This document shows positions 51,801 to 63,659 of a stretch of 64,000 nt of DNA, piece by piece. Each line of letters starts with the position of its first letter. Position 1 is the first letter of the stretch. The stretch is from Asterias amurensis (lineage: Eukaryota > Echinodermata > Asteroidea > Forcipulatida > Asteriidae): NCBI RefSeq assembly GCF_032118995.1, contig NC_092668.1:5125501-5189500 (forward strand). Reading direction: 5' to 3'. The position numbers and the translations under genes are program-made. The notes under the pieces were generated by a model. The model was not told where the DNA came from, did not search any database, and worked only from the letters and a program-made list of their open reading frames with translations.

Positions 51801-51868
51801 TGGTGGTTAAAAGGTGGTCGTACTATGAACGTCTTTACCCTGTAAACACCGCGTGCGTTATTGACTAA

Positions 51869-52655
51869 AAAGTATGAGAATACTCATTCAATTTTTTTCA
51901 ATTTCAATTCATCAGCATTTATTTTCACCAAGAATAGTCACTTTATAAAAACATCAACAATTGATACAATAACACTAATACTATGCACTACAAAGGAAGC
52001 AGAAGCTTACAAACGGAATAAGAGTATAAAGGCATTTGCAAAAAACAAATGGAGGGGGGGTTCTTAAATACAATGACCATAGTTAACTAAGGTGGCACGC
52101 AAGGTATGCCTAATAACATAGGGTGTTTCCTGCGCAGTCGACGCGTATGGCGTGACAGAAATGCGGCACTGCGCGAAATATTCCGCAGGTTTGAAGAATT
52201 TAAACTATGTCAGATCGAGAAAAGTAACAATAAAACCATAATTATATTAAAAACAAGTTATCAACAATCGAACTGACAGTTATCCACTCGGAAGTTTAAA
52301 TCGCCGCATATCATTTCGCCATCATTAATACGAATGTCGTATGTGGCGAACCCTTAACCAATTCAGATGGATGATCTACCACCATGATCTAAGTTCATAC
52401 ACCTTGTTTTGGTCATTCGAACAAAAGAGCCCGGCTATTATGAGCTGAATGAGGGCTAGCTCGTAGTAGACGGGCTCTTTTGTTATGGACTAACGCTGGC
52501 CTGGTGGTCGGGGCACCATACCCACGAAAAACAGCAGGCTGCCACATCAATGGATGATGTCATCGTCAGCCAATCACCGTGCAAGAAACCATCCTGTGTA
52601 ATGGTTGATTTGCTCGTAACGTGGGTTTTGGACTACCGGTGGAAATCGCTGTATC
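51869..52655. other. No supported gene
   Basis: ACAAAAGAGCCCGGCTATTA and GACGGGCTCTTTTGT (52430-52484) are an imperfect inverted pair. Nothing else recognised. Confidence 0.4.
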
Positions 52656-53010
52656 CTGACTGGACTAGGTCGATCCGGTCTCGCTTTTAACATTTCCAGA
52701 AGGCATATTAAATAATCTATCCATGTATACTATTGTTGGACTGTTGCTGACATTCATAACGGGACAATCTGTCGTGTTTTTGTGACTTGTTTTCTTTCTT
52801 TTTGATGCGATTTTTTACGTACAAATTTCTCTTTTTAAAATTTGAGTGGCACCGATTTTGCTCAAACAAAACGACAGATATGCTCGTTATTTCAATGTAC
52901 TACTACATTATTTCTGTCAATACTTATTAGATAAGGCCGAAAAAAGCTGAATTTCAGAAGTCCTTCGGACTGATTAAATATTCAAACCGAGGTCACGCAT
53001 GAAAAACCAC
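52656..53010 (+). repeat. Dispersed repeat, inverted relative to the window end
   Basis: From CTGACTGGACTAGG through ATCCGGTCTCG, ACATTTCCAG and AATAATCTATCCAT to CAAACCGAGGTCACGCATGA. It matches the reverse complement of 63660-64000 with moderate divergence. Confidence 0.78.
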
Positions 53011-53115
53011 ACCAACCCCTGCAGATAAAACCGGGCAAAAGCTCATAACGCATGGGTTGCGGGTAGATTGGAGACATATATCCAACTCGCGCACATACCT
53101 GGATAATTAATCCCG

Positions 53116-54115
53116 CCCAGTGACGCCATCATCTCTTGACTTGTTGAAATTTGAAAACAATACAATTACAAAAAAAAAGTTACTTTCCATAACGAATTAA
53201 TATTGTTGGTGAGGGCCATTTTGACAACTTGAAATCCTAAACAAAGTTGTTTACAAACAACGACGAAATTCTCGTAAACGGTAAAAAAAAAATGTATATC
53301 CACGTGACTCCGTTTGTTTTTTCTTTGATGTTTATCCAGAAACAGCGCACATTTCTTGGCAGGATGCAAACGTACATAGGTTTAAAAACAAATAATCTTG
53401 AAGAACTATGAAAGAACCTGAAAAAACAAACAGTGAATGCAAAAAGACGAAAATAGATACCGTTCACCAAATAAGAATCACGTAAGATGGGGTTTAACAT
53501 TTTTGCAACCAGTCACTTCTGTGTGAAATAATGTTCACTGCTGACTTAAGCTGTAATATTTCTCAACAAAATAAAAACGTTAATAATTGTTCTCCAGTAT
53601 GGAATTGAAACACAAAACCACCGTTGTTTGCACCCTTTCCTGAAAAACATGAATAAGTACCTGTCACAGCAGAAACCATCAGAAAAGCCAGCGCTGCTCC
53701 ACCTATTCTCAAAAGTCAAACTTGCTAGGATGTGGATGTCGTTGCTGTGATCATTACTTGCAAACCATTGGGAGAATGATGAGAACCGTCACGAACTGAT
53801 TAGAAACCTCTCATGTAGTGGTTGAACTATCTATCCTTACAAGGTGTTTTCTTCATTAAAGCTAGCACAATGTTATCGTCCGTATTAGCGCAACATGACG
53901 ATGTAATTGGTCAGTAGGTGTGTACTAAAAAAAAGCTTCCAATAACTAACTCCCGTAAAGCTTACAAACTCATTTATTTTCTACGTCGAGCCGGCTTACA
54001 TTTGCCTGATTAGCTATTTACATAGTGAGCTATCACATGAAGCGCAGCGCTGTCTATTGTGGTACAGTGGAGTTGTAGCTATTGGCTGCAATAATTGCAA
54101 ATGGTTCATCTTGCT
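53116..54115. other. No supported gene
   Basis: AT-rich, only short unconvincing frames. Confidence 0.4.
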
Positions 54116-54119
54116 TTAA

Positions 54120-54497
54120 AGACAGTGGACACTATTGGTAATTGTCAAAGACTAGTCGCCTCATTTGGTGTATGTCAACATATGCATGAAATAACAAACC
54201 TTTGAAAATTTGAGCTCAATTGGTCGTTGAAGTTGCGAGATAATAATGAAACACAAAAACACCCTTGTTACACGAGGATGTGTGCGTTAGATGGTTGATT
54301 TCGAGACTTCAAGTTCTAAACTTGAGGTCTCGAAATCAAATTCGCGGAAAACTACTTCTTTCTCGAAAACAACTCCACTTCAGAGGGAGCCGTTTCTCAC
54401 GGTGTTTTATACTACCAACCTCTCCCCATTACTCGTTACCAATTAAGGTTTTATGCTAATAATTATTTTGAGTAATTACCAATAGTGTCCACTGCTT
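54120..54497. mobile_element. TTAA-type MITE, family G copy
   Basis: TTAA at 54116-54119 and 54498-54501; ends AGACAGTGGACACTATTGG and AATAGTGTCCACTGCTT. The right TTAA also starts the following family C element. Confidence 0.92.
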
Positions 54498-54501
54498 TTA
54501 A

Positions 54502-54920
54502 AGTCACCTGAAAAAAAAAAAAAAAAATCTTCAAACATTAGAGTATGTTCCTGAACAGTAAAACCATTTCTGGAGTAATTGTTGTTTACGATTTATATGT
54601 TAAAAAAAATTAAATAAAGTTGTGTGGGGGTGACGTCGCCTATCCTCTTTTGTGGCGTCAATCGAGGAAGACTTTGCTTCGATCGAACATCGAACACACG
54701 TACGTGCAATTACATTCAAAACCTAGTCGTAATTTTGTAAGTTTTGCAAAATGGCTTTTTTCTTGCATTTTTCCGGCAATGTCGACCAGGTGTATTGTTG
54801 CTGGATGCAGCAAAACAACTAAAGATGGTGTCAGTTTGCAAAATGGTCCGGTCCGACGTCTTTTCCAGGGCTGTGCAGCAAACTGGATTCGTCCGAGTGA
54901 TAGAATATTCATATTCTTAT
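54502..54920 (+). mobile_element. Family C MITE with best-preserved THAP start, 3' truncated
   Basis: Begins AGTCACCTG after the shared TTAA. At 54778-54840 it encodes MSTRCIVAGCSKTTKDGVSL, the first half of a THAP zinc finger (C-x4-C, GCS, V-S-L). The frame then jumps to NWIRPSDR, a later THAP segment, so an internal deletion removed the middle. No right terminus before the TRIM gene. Confidence 0.8.
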
Positions 54921-54948
54921 GAATGACTGGGTTATTCACCGAGTCTCG

Positions 54949-54954
54949 TTTATT
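54949..54954 (-). terminator. Polyadenylation signal of the TRIM gene
   Basis: AATAAA on the minus strand about 84 bp after the stop codon. The 3' end of the transcript would run to the edge of the THAP-bearing element. Confidence 0.6.
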
Positions 54955-55037
54955 AATAAGTGTTTCTCTTTGTCAGTTGTTAATGTCCTTGTAGTCCGTG
55001 ATATTAGAACACCGTTGATCATGACGTCATCGACACT

Positions 55038-56960
55038 TCACAAACGATGGAATACCTTGACCGAGTGCGTATCAGCCACGAGGAGATCACCAGTAGGAGT
55101 AAACGTCACACCACATGCATTGTACAAGCCACGAGCTATACAGCCGATGTGCTCACCCGATGCATCGTAATGATGTACCTCACGGGTTCCCAAGCCACCG
55201 CAGTGAACAGACACGTAGATGTCCCCAGCATCGTCGCAGCACACACCAGCAAGTTTGACTGGCTTACCATCGATGGAAGTGCTGATGTTGAACACCTCGT
55301 TTCCCATGAGATCCAGAAAAACGAGTTTCATCTTGTGGTAGTCTGCGAAGATCAGACGCTCTTTGCTGGTTATAAATAGAGAGGTTGAATCACCTATATC
55401 TTCATGATATATTGATGAAATAATGGATCCATCCATATTGTGGAGAGATATTACCTTTCTCTTCCAGTCAGCCACTGCAATCCGATCTTTCTTGTCGACA
55501 GCAATACCACTGAGTAGACTCTCTTCTTCATTCTGTGAGGGTCTGAACTGACGAATATATCGCAGTTCCCTATCATAAACTTTTACGTCACGTCTATCAG
55601 TGACCAGAAGTAGGTCATCAGAGGTCACGGTAACATAACGAGGGTATTTTAGTTGGCCGTCATCTGTTCCTTGAACACATGCAGATCTGTAAGTACCCTT
55701 TGATGTTAATATCGATAACAGCCACCTAGTTATATCAGTAACGACAATGTCACCATTGCTAAAGCAAGCAATACCAAGTGCCCATTTGAACTCCCCATCA
55801 CCTTCCCCTTCTTTACCAAACTCTGTCCGCACCTCCCACTTCTCTTCCTCTAGTATTTCACCAATATCTGCATCGGTGACGATATCGTGACCTTTGAACC
55901 CGATGAATGACTTGCTATGCTGCACTGTTTGAAACTGAAGCTCTTTGTGGAAGTCTAAGTTGTGCATAACTTTTGGCTTGAGGTCCAGCAGCTCAAAGTT
56001 ATCAGCATGTTGCATCAAGTCATTGACTGAAGCTACGATCTGCTCTGCACGGCTCATCTTATCGTGATTGCTGCTCTGTATGCTCTCAAATCCCTTATCT
56101 CTTTCTTGACCAATTTGAGTGACTCTTTCTTGAAGGAGGCGAGATGCTTTTCTTATCTTAGTGATTTCGTCTTCCTCCTTAGCCGCAATAGCTCGAAGAG
56201 TCCGGTCGACCATGAGCTGTAAACATTTTTGTGAGTGTTTGATAGAGTCATCCACTATTTGGAACTGCTTGCGGCCCTCAGCAAATCTTTGCAAGGCTTC
56301 ATCAACAGCTCGACGATAAGATCGAATGGAGTCATTGATCTCAGAGAGATTGTGGTTTGACGCTCGGTGATCGAGCACCGCACATTTAGGACACACGAGT
56401 AAATCACACGTGTCGCAAAAGAAACAGAGTTCCTGGCCAGTGTGTTTCCGGCACTTTGGTGGTTCAGTTTTGTCCTTATCTTTGGCTCGCTTAATATTTG
56501 ACATTGCGACAGAATTAACGATTTGATGATGACTGATAACTTTTAGCTTCGCGTGGTGTTCCAGACATATCCTGCAGAAATTTGCAGCACAGTCAGCGCA
56601 CCGTGAGACGGCTTCAAGACCTTCGTCGCATCCATCGCAAGTCGAGACAGGGGGATTAATGTCCTCCTTCGGACCTTCCAGATTGATGACGTCATCAATA
56701 AGCGAGCTCAAGAAAAAGCAGCCATGGAGATCCGACAATCCCTCATCTGGGATTGACGTTTCTTTTTTACACATTGGGCAAATAATAATACCCGTCTTCG
56801 GATCCTGTTTGTCTACGAGTTCCTGAAGACAATTGAAGCAAAAGCTGTGCAGACAGTCCAGGATTTTCGGATCGTTGAACCGACTCAGGCAGATTGGGCA
56901 TTCGATGTGTACATGTCTTATCTTGCAAGTGGTCTCAGTGGGTAGTGCAGCTTCGGCCAT
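55038..56960 (-). CDS. TRIM2/3- or TRIM56-like RING/B-box/NHL protein
   Basis: 640 codons in one exon. RING finger at residues 21-64 (CPICLSRFNDPKILDCLHSF then CFNC and CPMC). B-box 1 about 108-145 (CDGC, CADCAANFCRIC, HH). B-box 2 about 170-203 (CRKH, CFFCDTC, CPKC, H, H). Coiled coil about 205-330. NHL-type repeats about 380-640 (GEFKWALGIACFSNGDIVVTD, LSGIAVDKKDRIAVAD, LAGVCCDDAGDIYVSV, ACGVTFTPTGDLLVADT). All RING zinc ligands are present, so E3 ubiquitin ligase activity is likely; NHL propellers bind protein or RNA. The ATG follows an in-frame-free 5' UTR starting at a strong acceptor (TTTACTTCTTCAG, ending 56987). The frame is intact, so it is probably functional. TRIM-NHL genes are expanded in echinoderms and molluscs, where innate immune roles are proposed. 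Confidence 0.95.
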   Translation of the reverse strand: MAEAALPTETTCKIRHVHIECPICLSRFNDPKILDCLHSFCFNCLQELVDKQDPKTGIIICPMCKKETSIPDEGLSDLHGCFFLSSLIDDVINLEGPKEDINPPVSTCDGCDEGLEAVSRCADCAANFCRICLEHHAKLKVISHHQIVNSVAMSNIKRAKDKDKTEPPKCRKHTGQELCFFCDTCDLLVCPKCAVLDHRASNHNLSEINDSIRSYRRAVDEALQRFAEGRKQFQIVDDSIKHSQKCLQLMVDRTLRAIAAKEEDEITKIRKASRLLQERVTQIGQERDKGFESIQSSNHDKMSRAEQIVASVNDLMQHADNFELLDLKPKVMHNLDFHKELQFQTVQHSKSFIGFKGHDIVTDADIGEILEEEKWEVRTEFGKEGEGDGEFKWALGIACFSNGDIVVTDITRWLLSILTSKGTYRSACVQGTDDGQLKYPRYVTVTSDDLLLVTDRRDVKVYDRELRYIRQFRPSQNEEESLLSGIAVDKKDRIAVADWKRKVISLHNMDGSIISSIYHEDIGDSTSLFITSKERLIFADYHKMKLVFLDLMGNEVFNISTSIDGKPVKLAGVCCDDAGDIYVSVHCGGLGTREVHHYDASGEHIGCIARGLYNACGVTFTPTGDLLVADTHSVKVFHRL

Positions 56961-56986
56961 CTTGATGAAAATGGGGTCCTGTTTAC
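56961..56986 (-). other. 5' UTR part of the TRIM coding exon
   Basis: The acceptor AG at 56987-56988 precedes 26 bases of leader. At least one upstream non-coding exon should exist; it was not located. Confidence 0.6.
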
Positions 56987-56989
56987 CTG

Positions 56990-57509
56990 AAGAAGTAAAA
57001 ACAAATAATGTTTTTGTTTAGTTCATACAACGCTGGGTGGCTACTGTGTTACTTCGTACTTAGACTGGTCCCCTGTCTGTACACGATAGGATCAAGTAAT
57101 GCATTTGTCTCGGATGCCAAGTTCATAAGTTTTTAGACACAAAACTTATGAACTTGTGACGTGATAGCTTTAATAGCTGTGTAATGGTTGGTCCGAGGTG
57201 ATTGTAGCGTGTGAATAATGATAATTGTGCGTTTATGTACACCGCGGTGTTGTGTAAATATTTCGTCACCACGTCATATTTCATGCACGTTTGAATTTTG
57301 ACTGCAAATCGCCGTGTGACAAATTTCCAGCAAGATCAAAGGTAAATCGTCCGGTCAGGCTGGTATAATGTGTTAACGTAATTGAGCCTCGTAGGGTTAC
57401 GTTAAACCGCCCTCAGGCCGACCTACGATTTGCTTGCGCTCGCAACAAACCGTCGACAACGCGCAGACAAAATAAACATGTTGAACAAATATAAACCGGG
57501 CGGAAAATT
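56990..57509. other. No supported feature
   Basis: Upstream of the TRIM acceptor. An inverted pair AACTTATGAACTTGTGAC-like (GTTCATAAGTTTTTAGACAC / AAACTTATGAAC) at about 57122-57153 is a small hairpin. Confidence 0.35.
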
Positions 57510-58620
57510 CTAATTATTACATATATTAATCAATTTTTTGTTATGGTGATCGAGTGATCCATTTCTCGTTGCTATGGCTTTTTCTGTTTTAAAATAAGAA
57601 TAAACGAACTCTTTAAACGCTGTAATTGATAGAAGAGGCACTTCTTCACACTTATTGTTAAAAATGATTTTCGCCAAATAGTGACAAAGGAGATGAGCTC
57701 TTTCCCTGGTAATAAAACAAAACAAATATCTTTACAGCTAAGAGTCACTGGATTATCAGATGTTGAATTAAGCCAGATGATTATATTGTTCCAAAAAAGT
57801 TTGACCTTTCTGCAATCCCACCAAAACAAATATCTTTACAGCTAAGAGTCACTGGATTATCAGATGTTGAATTAAGCCAGATGATTATATTGTTCCAAAA
57901 AGGTTTGACCTTACTGCAATCCCAAAAGAGGTGAAGCATCTTCTCACGCTCTTCGTTACAAAAGAAACAAATGTCAGAATTTGTCTTTTTAATTTTGCAA
58001 AGAAAGGAGTTTGTTGGAATGAGAAAATGAATGAATTTATATTGAAAACATTGCAACTAAGGGTCTTTAGTAGTATTAAAAAGAACTTGGTGAACCTCAT
58101 CCCATGGTGGAGAATATTCAAGCAAAGTTGTTCATTTCTGTTGTCATTTAGTAGGCTCTTGGCCGGGCTACAGCTTGGAAAATTGAGTTGTAAACAAAAA
58201 TGTTTTTGGTTGCAAAGTTCATGAATCAATATTAATGAATTTGACTCAATCACATTTTGTCAAGTCACAGCCAAACAGTTGTTTCCAAGCCCTTGGAAGT
58301 GCTTTAAGAAGACCACAGTACTTGATAAAAATGCATTTGATATTAATATTTCAATCGAATATCATGAAAAGTTAAAATATTCCCGTCCTCAGAACAGATA
58401 TCCATAAGTTTTAAAATCCCTTCATCCTTCCAAGAATGGTAGAAAATACAAATGTTATTGATTTTGACATTAGAATTAAGCCAGATAATTTCAGACAAGA
58501 AGTACGTGACATGGTTTACTTGCAATTCTAACCAAGACCTTACAACATCTTTTAGGAACCAGTCCTTTAAAAAGTAATGGAATGGAAATTCTGAGGGAGA
58601 AATATTTAACTTCCAAATAA
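57510..58620 (-). mobile_element. L1/Tx1-like LINE fragment, C-terminal end of ORF2
   Basis: On the minus strand the frame reads LQ/MQCFQYKFIHFLIPTNSFL, CKIKKTNSDICFFCNEEREK, MLHLFWDCSKVKPFWNNI and IIWLNSTSDN. CxxC...HLFWxC is the zf-RVT-like tail of L1/Tx1 polymerases. The fragment is frameshifted and carries a tandem internal duplication. Upstream pieces near 58340-58500 (EIIWLNSNVKINNICIFYHS) belong to the same or a second copy. Confidence 0.75.
57722..57931. repeat. Tandem duplication of ~105 bp inside the LINE
   Basis: Two nearly identical units starting CAAATATCTTTACAGCTAAG and ending CTGCAATCCCA; three or so differences. It duplicates the FWNNIIIWLNSTSDN coding segment, out of phase with any function. 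Confidence 0.9.
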
Positions 58621-58692
58621 TGTCTTGAAAACCTGGTTATATATTATGGTTGGAAGCCTTAATGTGAAGTGTTGCTTAAGTCTTTTCTGGCA

Positions 58693-58937
58693 GGGCCCAA
58701 TTTCATAGAGCTGCTTAAGCAAAAAAATTGTGCTTAAGCAAAAACATATTTGCTTAGTAAAATCAGATTACAAGCTAAGACTCCACTCAATTGTTATGCT
58801 AAGTAAACAACAGCTAAATACCAGTCACAAGCAATGTATGTGGCATGACATTTTTGCCAGTAACATGTGTAAAACAAGCAAGCTATTTTCGTGCTTAAGC
58901 GAATTTGTTGCTTAAGCAGCTCTATGAAATTGGCCCC
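58693..58937. mobile_element. 245-bp MITE with GGGCCCAATTTCATAGAG ends
   Basis: Terminal inverted repeats GGGCCCAATTTCATAGAGCT then GCTTAAGCAAAA and inverse. Several further GCTTAAGC/TGCTTAG blocks occur inside. Target duplication unclear. This end type is seen in a diverged piece at 27848-28005. Confidence 0.88.
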
Positions 58938-60949
58938 AGGTCTACTGCCGGTTCGTTCTTTGTTTTGTTGCGCATCTGGCTTTGATATTAGTACTAAGTT
59001 ATATGTGTTTGGAAGCCTGAGGTTTCACCGTCAAGAGGGTAGGTCCATTTTAATTTTAACAATCAACATGACTTACTACAGATTGAAACAAGCGTTTGTA
59101 GAATGATATTGGGTAGGCAACAAACAAATTATACCTCTCATAATCATGCCCTGGCTGGGCGGAGGAGAAATCATTGTGAATATTTTGCCGACAGTCGTGG
59201 TTTGTATTCTCTCCTCTCCCAGAGAGAGAGTGTGTTTATGTTTTGTACAAATACCCGTTATTCCAAAAATATATAAAACTCTTCCGATATAAACCACCCG
59301 TTTCCAAATCAACCCAGTCCTTTATTTCATTGGTATTATTACAATAATAAAATAACACTTTGTTACAATTGATGCAATAACTGTTATTTCACATGCAATT
59401 TAGCCCTTTGCCCACTAGTTGTAGTTTTAATACAAAAACAAATCTAACTTAAATCGCAAATTTTAGTTATTACACGCTGAACTGGCCAATTGCATTTGCA
59501 TTTAGACAAAATAGACCTTTGTGAAAGTAAAGTCCTACCTCAAGCTGTAGATGTGACTAAAGCTTGCTGCGTACACTTGAACCTCTTTGTTTGATAAGTG
59601 GAAGATTGCCTGCAACAATTGGATTTTGTACAATACAACATTCAAAACGTGAAGAGCAGTGAACCCCTTTCGCCAACTCGCCACCGATGTGAGTGTTTAT
59701 AGTACAAGTTACATAGGCTAAAATCCCCTGCGAAATCCAATGGTAGCAATTTCTCTCAACTGGAAAAACCCCTACGTATGTTTAGTGTTGCAATGCACTC
59801 TACGGTGGCCTGTTACGACCATTGCGATAGAGGGCGTTAAATGATTTTCCTCTTTTCAATGACATAGTGTATCAGTCTATCCGCAGCACACACGAAGCCC
59901 GTTCCTTTTATCTGCAAAATGTGCATGGGTTTTCGTGCGACCTAGGTATGAATATTTAATATTAGTCAAAATGGGCGTATGAAATTTAGTCTTTTTCGGC
60001 GTTTTGTGAAAAGTATTGACACAGGTAATGCACCAGTTATTTGAAACGAACAGCATACTATATCTATCTTTTCGTACGAAAAAAAAATCGGTGCAACTCC
60101 AATTTTAAAAAGAGAAACTTGAACGTTTGAAAAGGCTTGAAAAATAAATAGAATAATAAATGTTGGTACTCTCCCATCCAGTGCATTGTATCTGTTGACT
60201 TGTAGTAAATTGAAAAAAATATTGTATTAATACGATTCCAATTATTGTAACTGTGCTGTTTTATTTCCACCGTTGTTATTATAAACATTGTGTTGATGGG
60301 AAATAGTTTAACCAGGAAATATGACCCTTTAAGACCAAGTTGGTCTGTAGTGAACGAAAATATTTTCGAGATTTCGGATATTGTTGCAGATCATTGGTTA
60401 GCAAGGTAGCCGAGTGAACACCTTTCCACTGACTATTTATGATTCGCAAGTACTCATTTCAAAACTACTCAAACGCATTGAGGAAACTTAGATGGTTTCA
60501 TAAGTAAATTGAAGTTCATCCGAGCTGAAGGTGAATTTTACCTTTGGTTTTTGAAATCGTTCAACTATTGTGTTACGTAGAAAAGGCAAAACAAAACACT
60601 ATCATGAAACAAATAACCTGAAAGGGTGTTTGCGTTTTGATTTAATGTGGAAAATCCGGAGCGAATAACTACAATGTCAACGCAGGATTAACCCGTACGA
60701 AGGCGGAATACAATTTGATAAAATGTTTTGTTATCAGTAACCTTTGTCTTTTTGCCATCAACGCAAAAACGACTAGTCCACAAGTCAAGTTGGTGACTAT
60801 TCTTTCCTGATGATGTTCCGTTTAATCTTTACCCTTGGCCTTTGATCTATAGAGTGTAAAGTTATCATTTCCCGGCCCGTCGTAAACTCCAGATCCCTTC
60901 AATGGACCAAAATTATACATTTCCGGGAAGAATGTAAGTAGGGCTTTAA
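58938..60949. repeat. No gene; third copy of the 52656 repeat at 59915-60130
   Basis: AATCGGTGCAACTCCAATTTT and the AGAGAAACTTG block near 60087-60125, with GCGACCTAGGTATGAATATT near 59938, match the dispersed repeat in the orientation of the window end. It is strongly diverged. A CTCTCCTCTCCCAGAGAGAGAG patch is at 59209-59230. Confidence 0.5.
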
Positions 60950-61190
60950 AGTTTTAAGGCACTGTAAGCGTTTGGTAATTGCTCAACAAAATAGCACAAA
61001 ACCTTACTTGGTAACGAGCAACGGGGAGCTGTTGATAGAATAAAACACTGTGAGAAACGACTCACTCTATAGTAACTTAGCTTTGAGGAAAGAGGTAATT
61101 TCTTACTAAAATACTTTTGGCTTTTTATTCCTATCTGAAAGCACACTATTTTGTACAACATGGGTGTTTTTTCTTTCATTGTGTTATCGG
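60950..61190. repeat. Family G MITE fragment, inverted
   Basis: CTTGGTAACGAGCAACGGGG, CACTGTGAGAAACGACTC and CATGGGTGTTTTTTCTTTC match internal family G blocks. Ends are missing. Confidence 0.65.
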
Positions 61191-62854
61191 TTTTCTAATT
61201 ATGTATTTAGAGTCATAGTTGCGATAACGTTACCCTCCTCCCGACGGCCGCCAGGCCGGAGGGTTATACGAAGCTTCCGCAATCTGTGCAGGGCGAAATG
61301 GTTAAAAACGTACATTTTCAACAGCTAGTCAGCAGATTTGCTCCAGTTTTACCACTTTTGAAAATCATGACACAAATTCTAGGAACACGAACTTGATCCT
61401 CAATGTCTAATGAATCCTACCATATCACTCAAAACACCATTGAGGAAATAGTTTGAAGAAAAGAGACAAAAACTTACCAGATCCCAGAGTGAAAGAGTAA
61501 AAAATGTCCCAGGTTGAAAACTCGAATCTGAGGGGGGCGGAGCTTCGGCTGTTTTTTGTTCTGTTTTTGCAAAGATATTTGAATTGCGACATCACAAACA
61601 TCAGTTTTGAGTTGGCGAAGGGACGCGCGCATTTGCATTTTACGTTTTGAGCGTTGGTTATCGTACATTAATCCATAGTTCCTGTCAATCTTCCATCTTG
61701 AAGAGGTTCTTCACACAGAGCTTTAAGTCACACATACCGCTCGAGGTAGGTCTTTACTTGCCTTAGGGTCTTAGACTGTCTTAAATGCATATGACCAACA
61801 TAAAAGTGTAATAACTATAACAGGTTGGCTGTGTGTAAATGAATGTCTGTTCACCATAATCCTGTGTCAGTATATAAAGTCATGCACTTAGATTTAGAAA
61901 TCTGCGTTTGTTACGAAACACAACCAGTCATTGATAAATCTAAGAGGTATAATTATGTTTATTCATCACTTCAATCATCGGTTATTGGTCGCATAGTTCC
62001 TCAAACACGTCTGCCATCGACATGATGAAATCATCTTAACACACACTATTGCAATGGTTTAAACATTACAAACCCTTCTTGATCATGTCGAGCACAATAC
62101 GTGTGGGGTTTTCATTTCTTATTGGGTTTTAACAAAACCATAGCCCAACCAATTGATGGAAAACAATAGGCCTACCTAGGCGAAGAGGTGCGCACTAGCT
62201 GCTTATGTAAAACGTTTACGTTCTTTATCGCACATTCATAAATACCTCAGACAGTTTCGATATTCCTATTGGTGGAGAGCGCGTCACGTGGGTGTGTTTA
62301 AACCGTTGATGATAATGACTAGTGTTTATAACCGATTGTGAGCGGAGACTCCGCTCAAGTCTTGATGATGCATGATGTTTCTTGTTACGGGCGATGCAGG
62401 CGCTGTCGGTGAGTTGGCCGGAAAACACACGCGTACGGACGTAGCCTTGACTCAAGGCTGTGGGCGTAGTGTGCCCCGGCCCGTCGCGGCACGATTCGGC
62501 AGTCTGCACGCTGTGCATACACGAACAACGTATACAGTACATTGTATGTACAGTACATTGTACAGCGAGAACAGTATAGCGAAGTCGTGAGTACGGTCGT
62601 GTCTTTCTACTTTCAAAATCGTACACGTGGCTCAAACAACATAAAGTACTTAGAAAGTACTGATGTACCGTACAGTATTCCGTACAGATGGTAATGTACA
62701 TGTACAGTATGTATGTGTGTACATACGCTGTACACGTATTATATGCACTGTGTTTTATGTATGGGGAGGGGCGCGCTGGCGGAATTCGGTGATGGGGACT
62801 GGGATTTTGCAGGTGGCGGCTGGCTGTAGCGCCTTGATCAAGGCTAGTACCTAG
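61191..62854. other. No supported gene
   Basis: 62520-62720 is dense in GTACAGTAC/GTACATTGTAC palindromic words. Open frames on both strands at 62225-62701 look like base-composition artefacts. Confidence 0.4.
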
Positions 62855-63555
62855 TTAGCCCTGGCGGCCTTACACTTTCGTATTGTACTACAGTGACGTC
62901 CTGGACATCAGGGTACATTTCTGGGGCGGAAAATTTTCACAGCTTCATAACTCAAATCTTACCTGCAAGAAAGCACCAATTTCAACAAATTCACATTCCA
63001 TGGCAGCATATGTTTTTCTGCGGTGGGTTTCGATCGTCATATATTCTTCACAAATCCGTTATTTTCATGAAACAATGCAGCTCCCAACGTTAAGGAATTC
63101 CGTTTTTGTTCGTACTCTCACAGTCTGCCGTGTGTACGGAAGACGCACGACGCGCACATTTTGAATTGTGTTGCGTGTTAACGCTGTGCAGTCAAGATAC
63201 GGTGACCAAGAATTCATGCGTCTAAGCTTGCATCATGCGTCTTGCACGCGAATGTATACGCGTACGCACGACAACAGACAACACTGTGAGAAAACGATCG
63301 AAACGGGAATTTTTTTACGTTGGAAGCTGCATTATTTCACGAAAATGACGGATTTGTGAGGAATATATGAGGACCAAAACCCACCGCAGAAAAATATATG
63401 CCGCCATGGAATGTGAATATGTTGAAATTAGTGGCTTGTTGCAGGTAAGATTTAAGTTATGAAGCTGTGAAATTTTTCCGCCCCAGAAACGGGCCTCAAT
63501 AGTTAGGACTCTGTTCCTGTGTACAGAGAAAGAGTCCTATACAGGGCTAGTACCT
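62855..63555. repeat. Repeat split by a large hairpin insertion
   Basis: GGCCTTACACTTTCGTATTG at 62868-62887 and TGTGTACAGAGAAAGAGTCC at 63519-63538 are contiguous in the copy at 44908-44975. About 620 bp separates them here. Confidence 0.7.
62918..63489. mobile_element. 572-bp element with ~133-bp inverted arms
   Basis: TTTCTGGGGCGGAAAATTTT at the left and its near inverse at the right; arms continue through CTTCATAACT, CCATGGCAGCATATG and TCTGCGGTGGGTTT. The centre 63052-63357 is GC-richer without a coding frame. No clean target duplication. Confidence 0.8.
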
Positions 63556-63659
63556 AGTGCATGTAACATGTACATGTATACTCAACATACCATATGGAGG
63601 CAGTCCACCCGCAGAACACTCGATTTAATAAGTCTCCTTTGTCATTTATCTGCGCGAGT

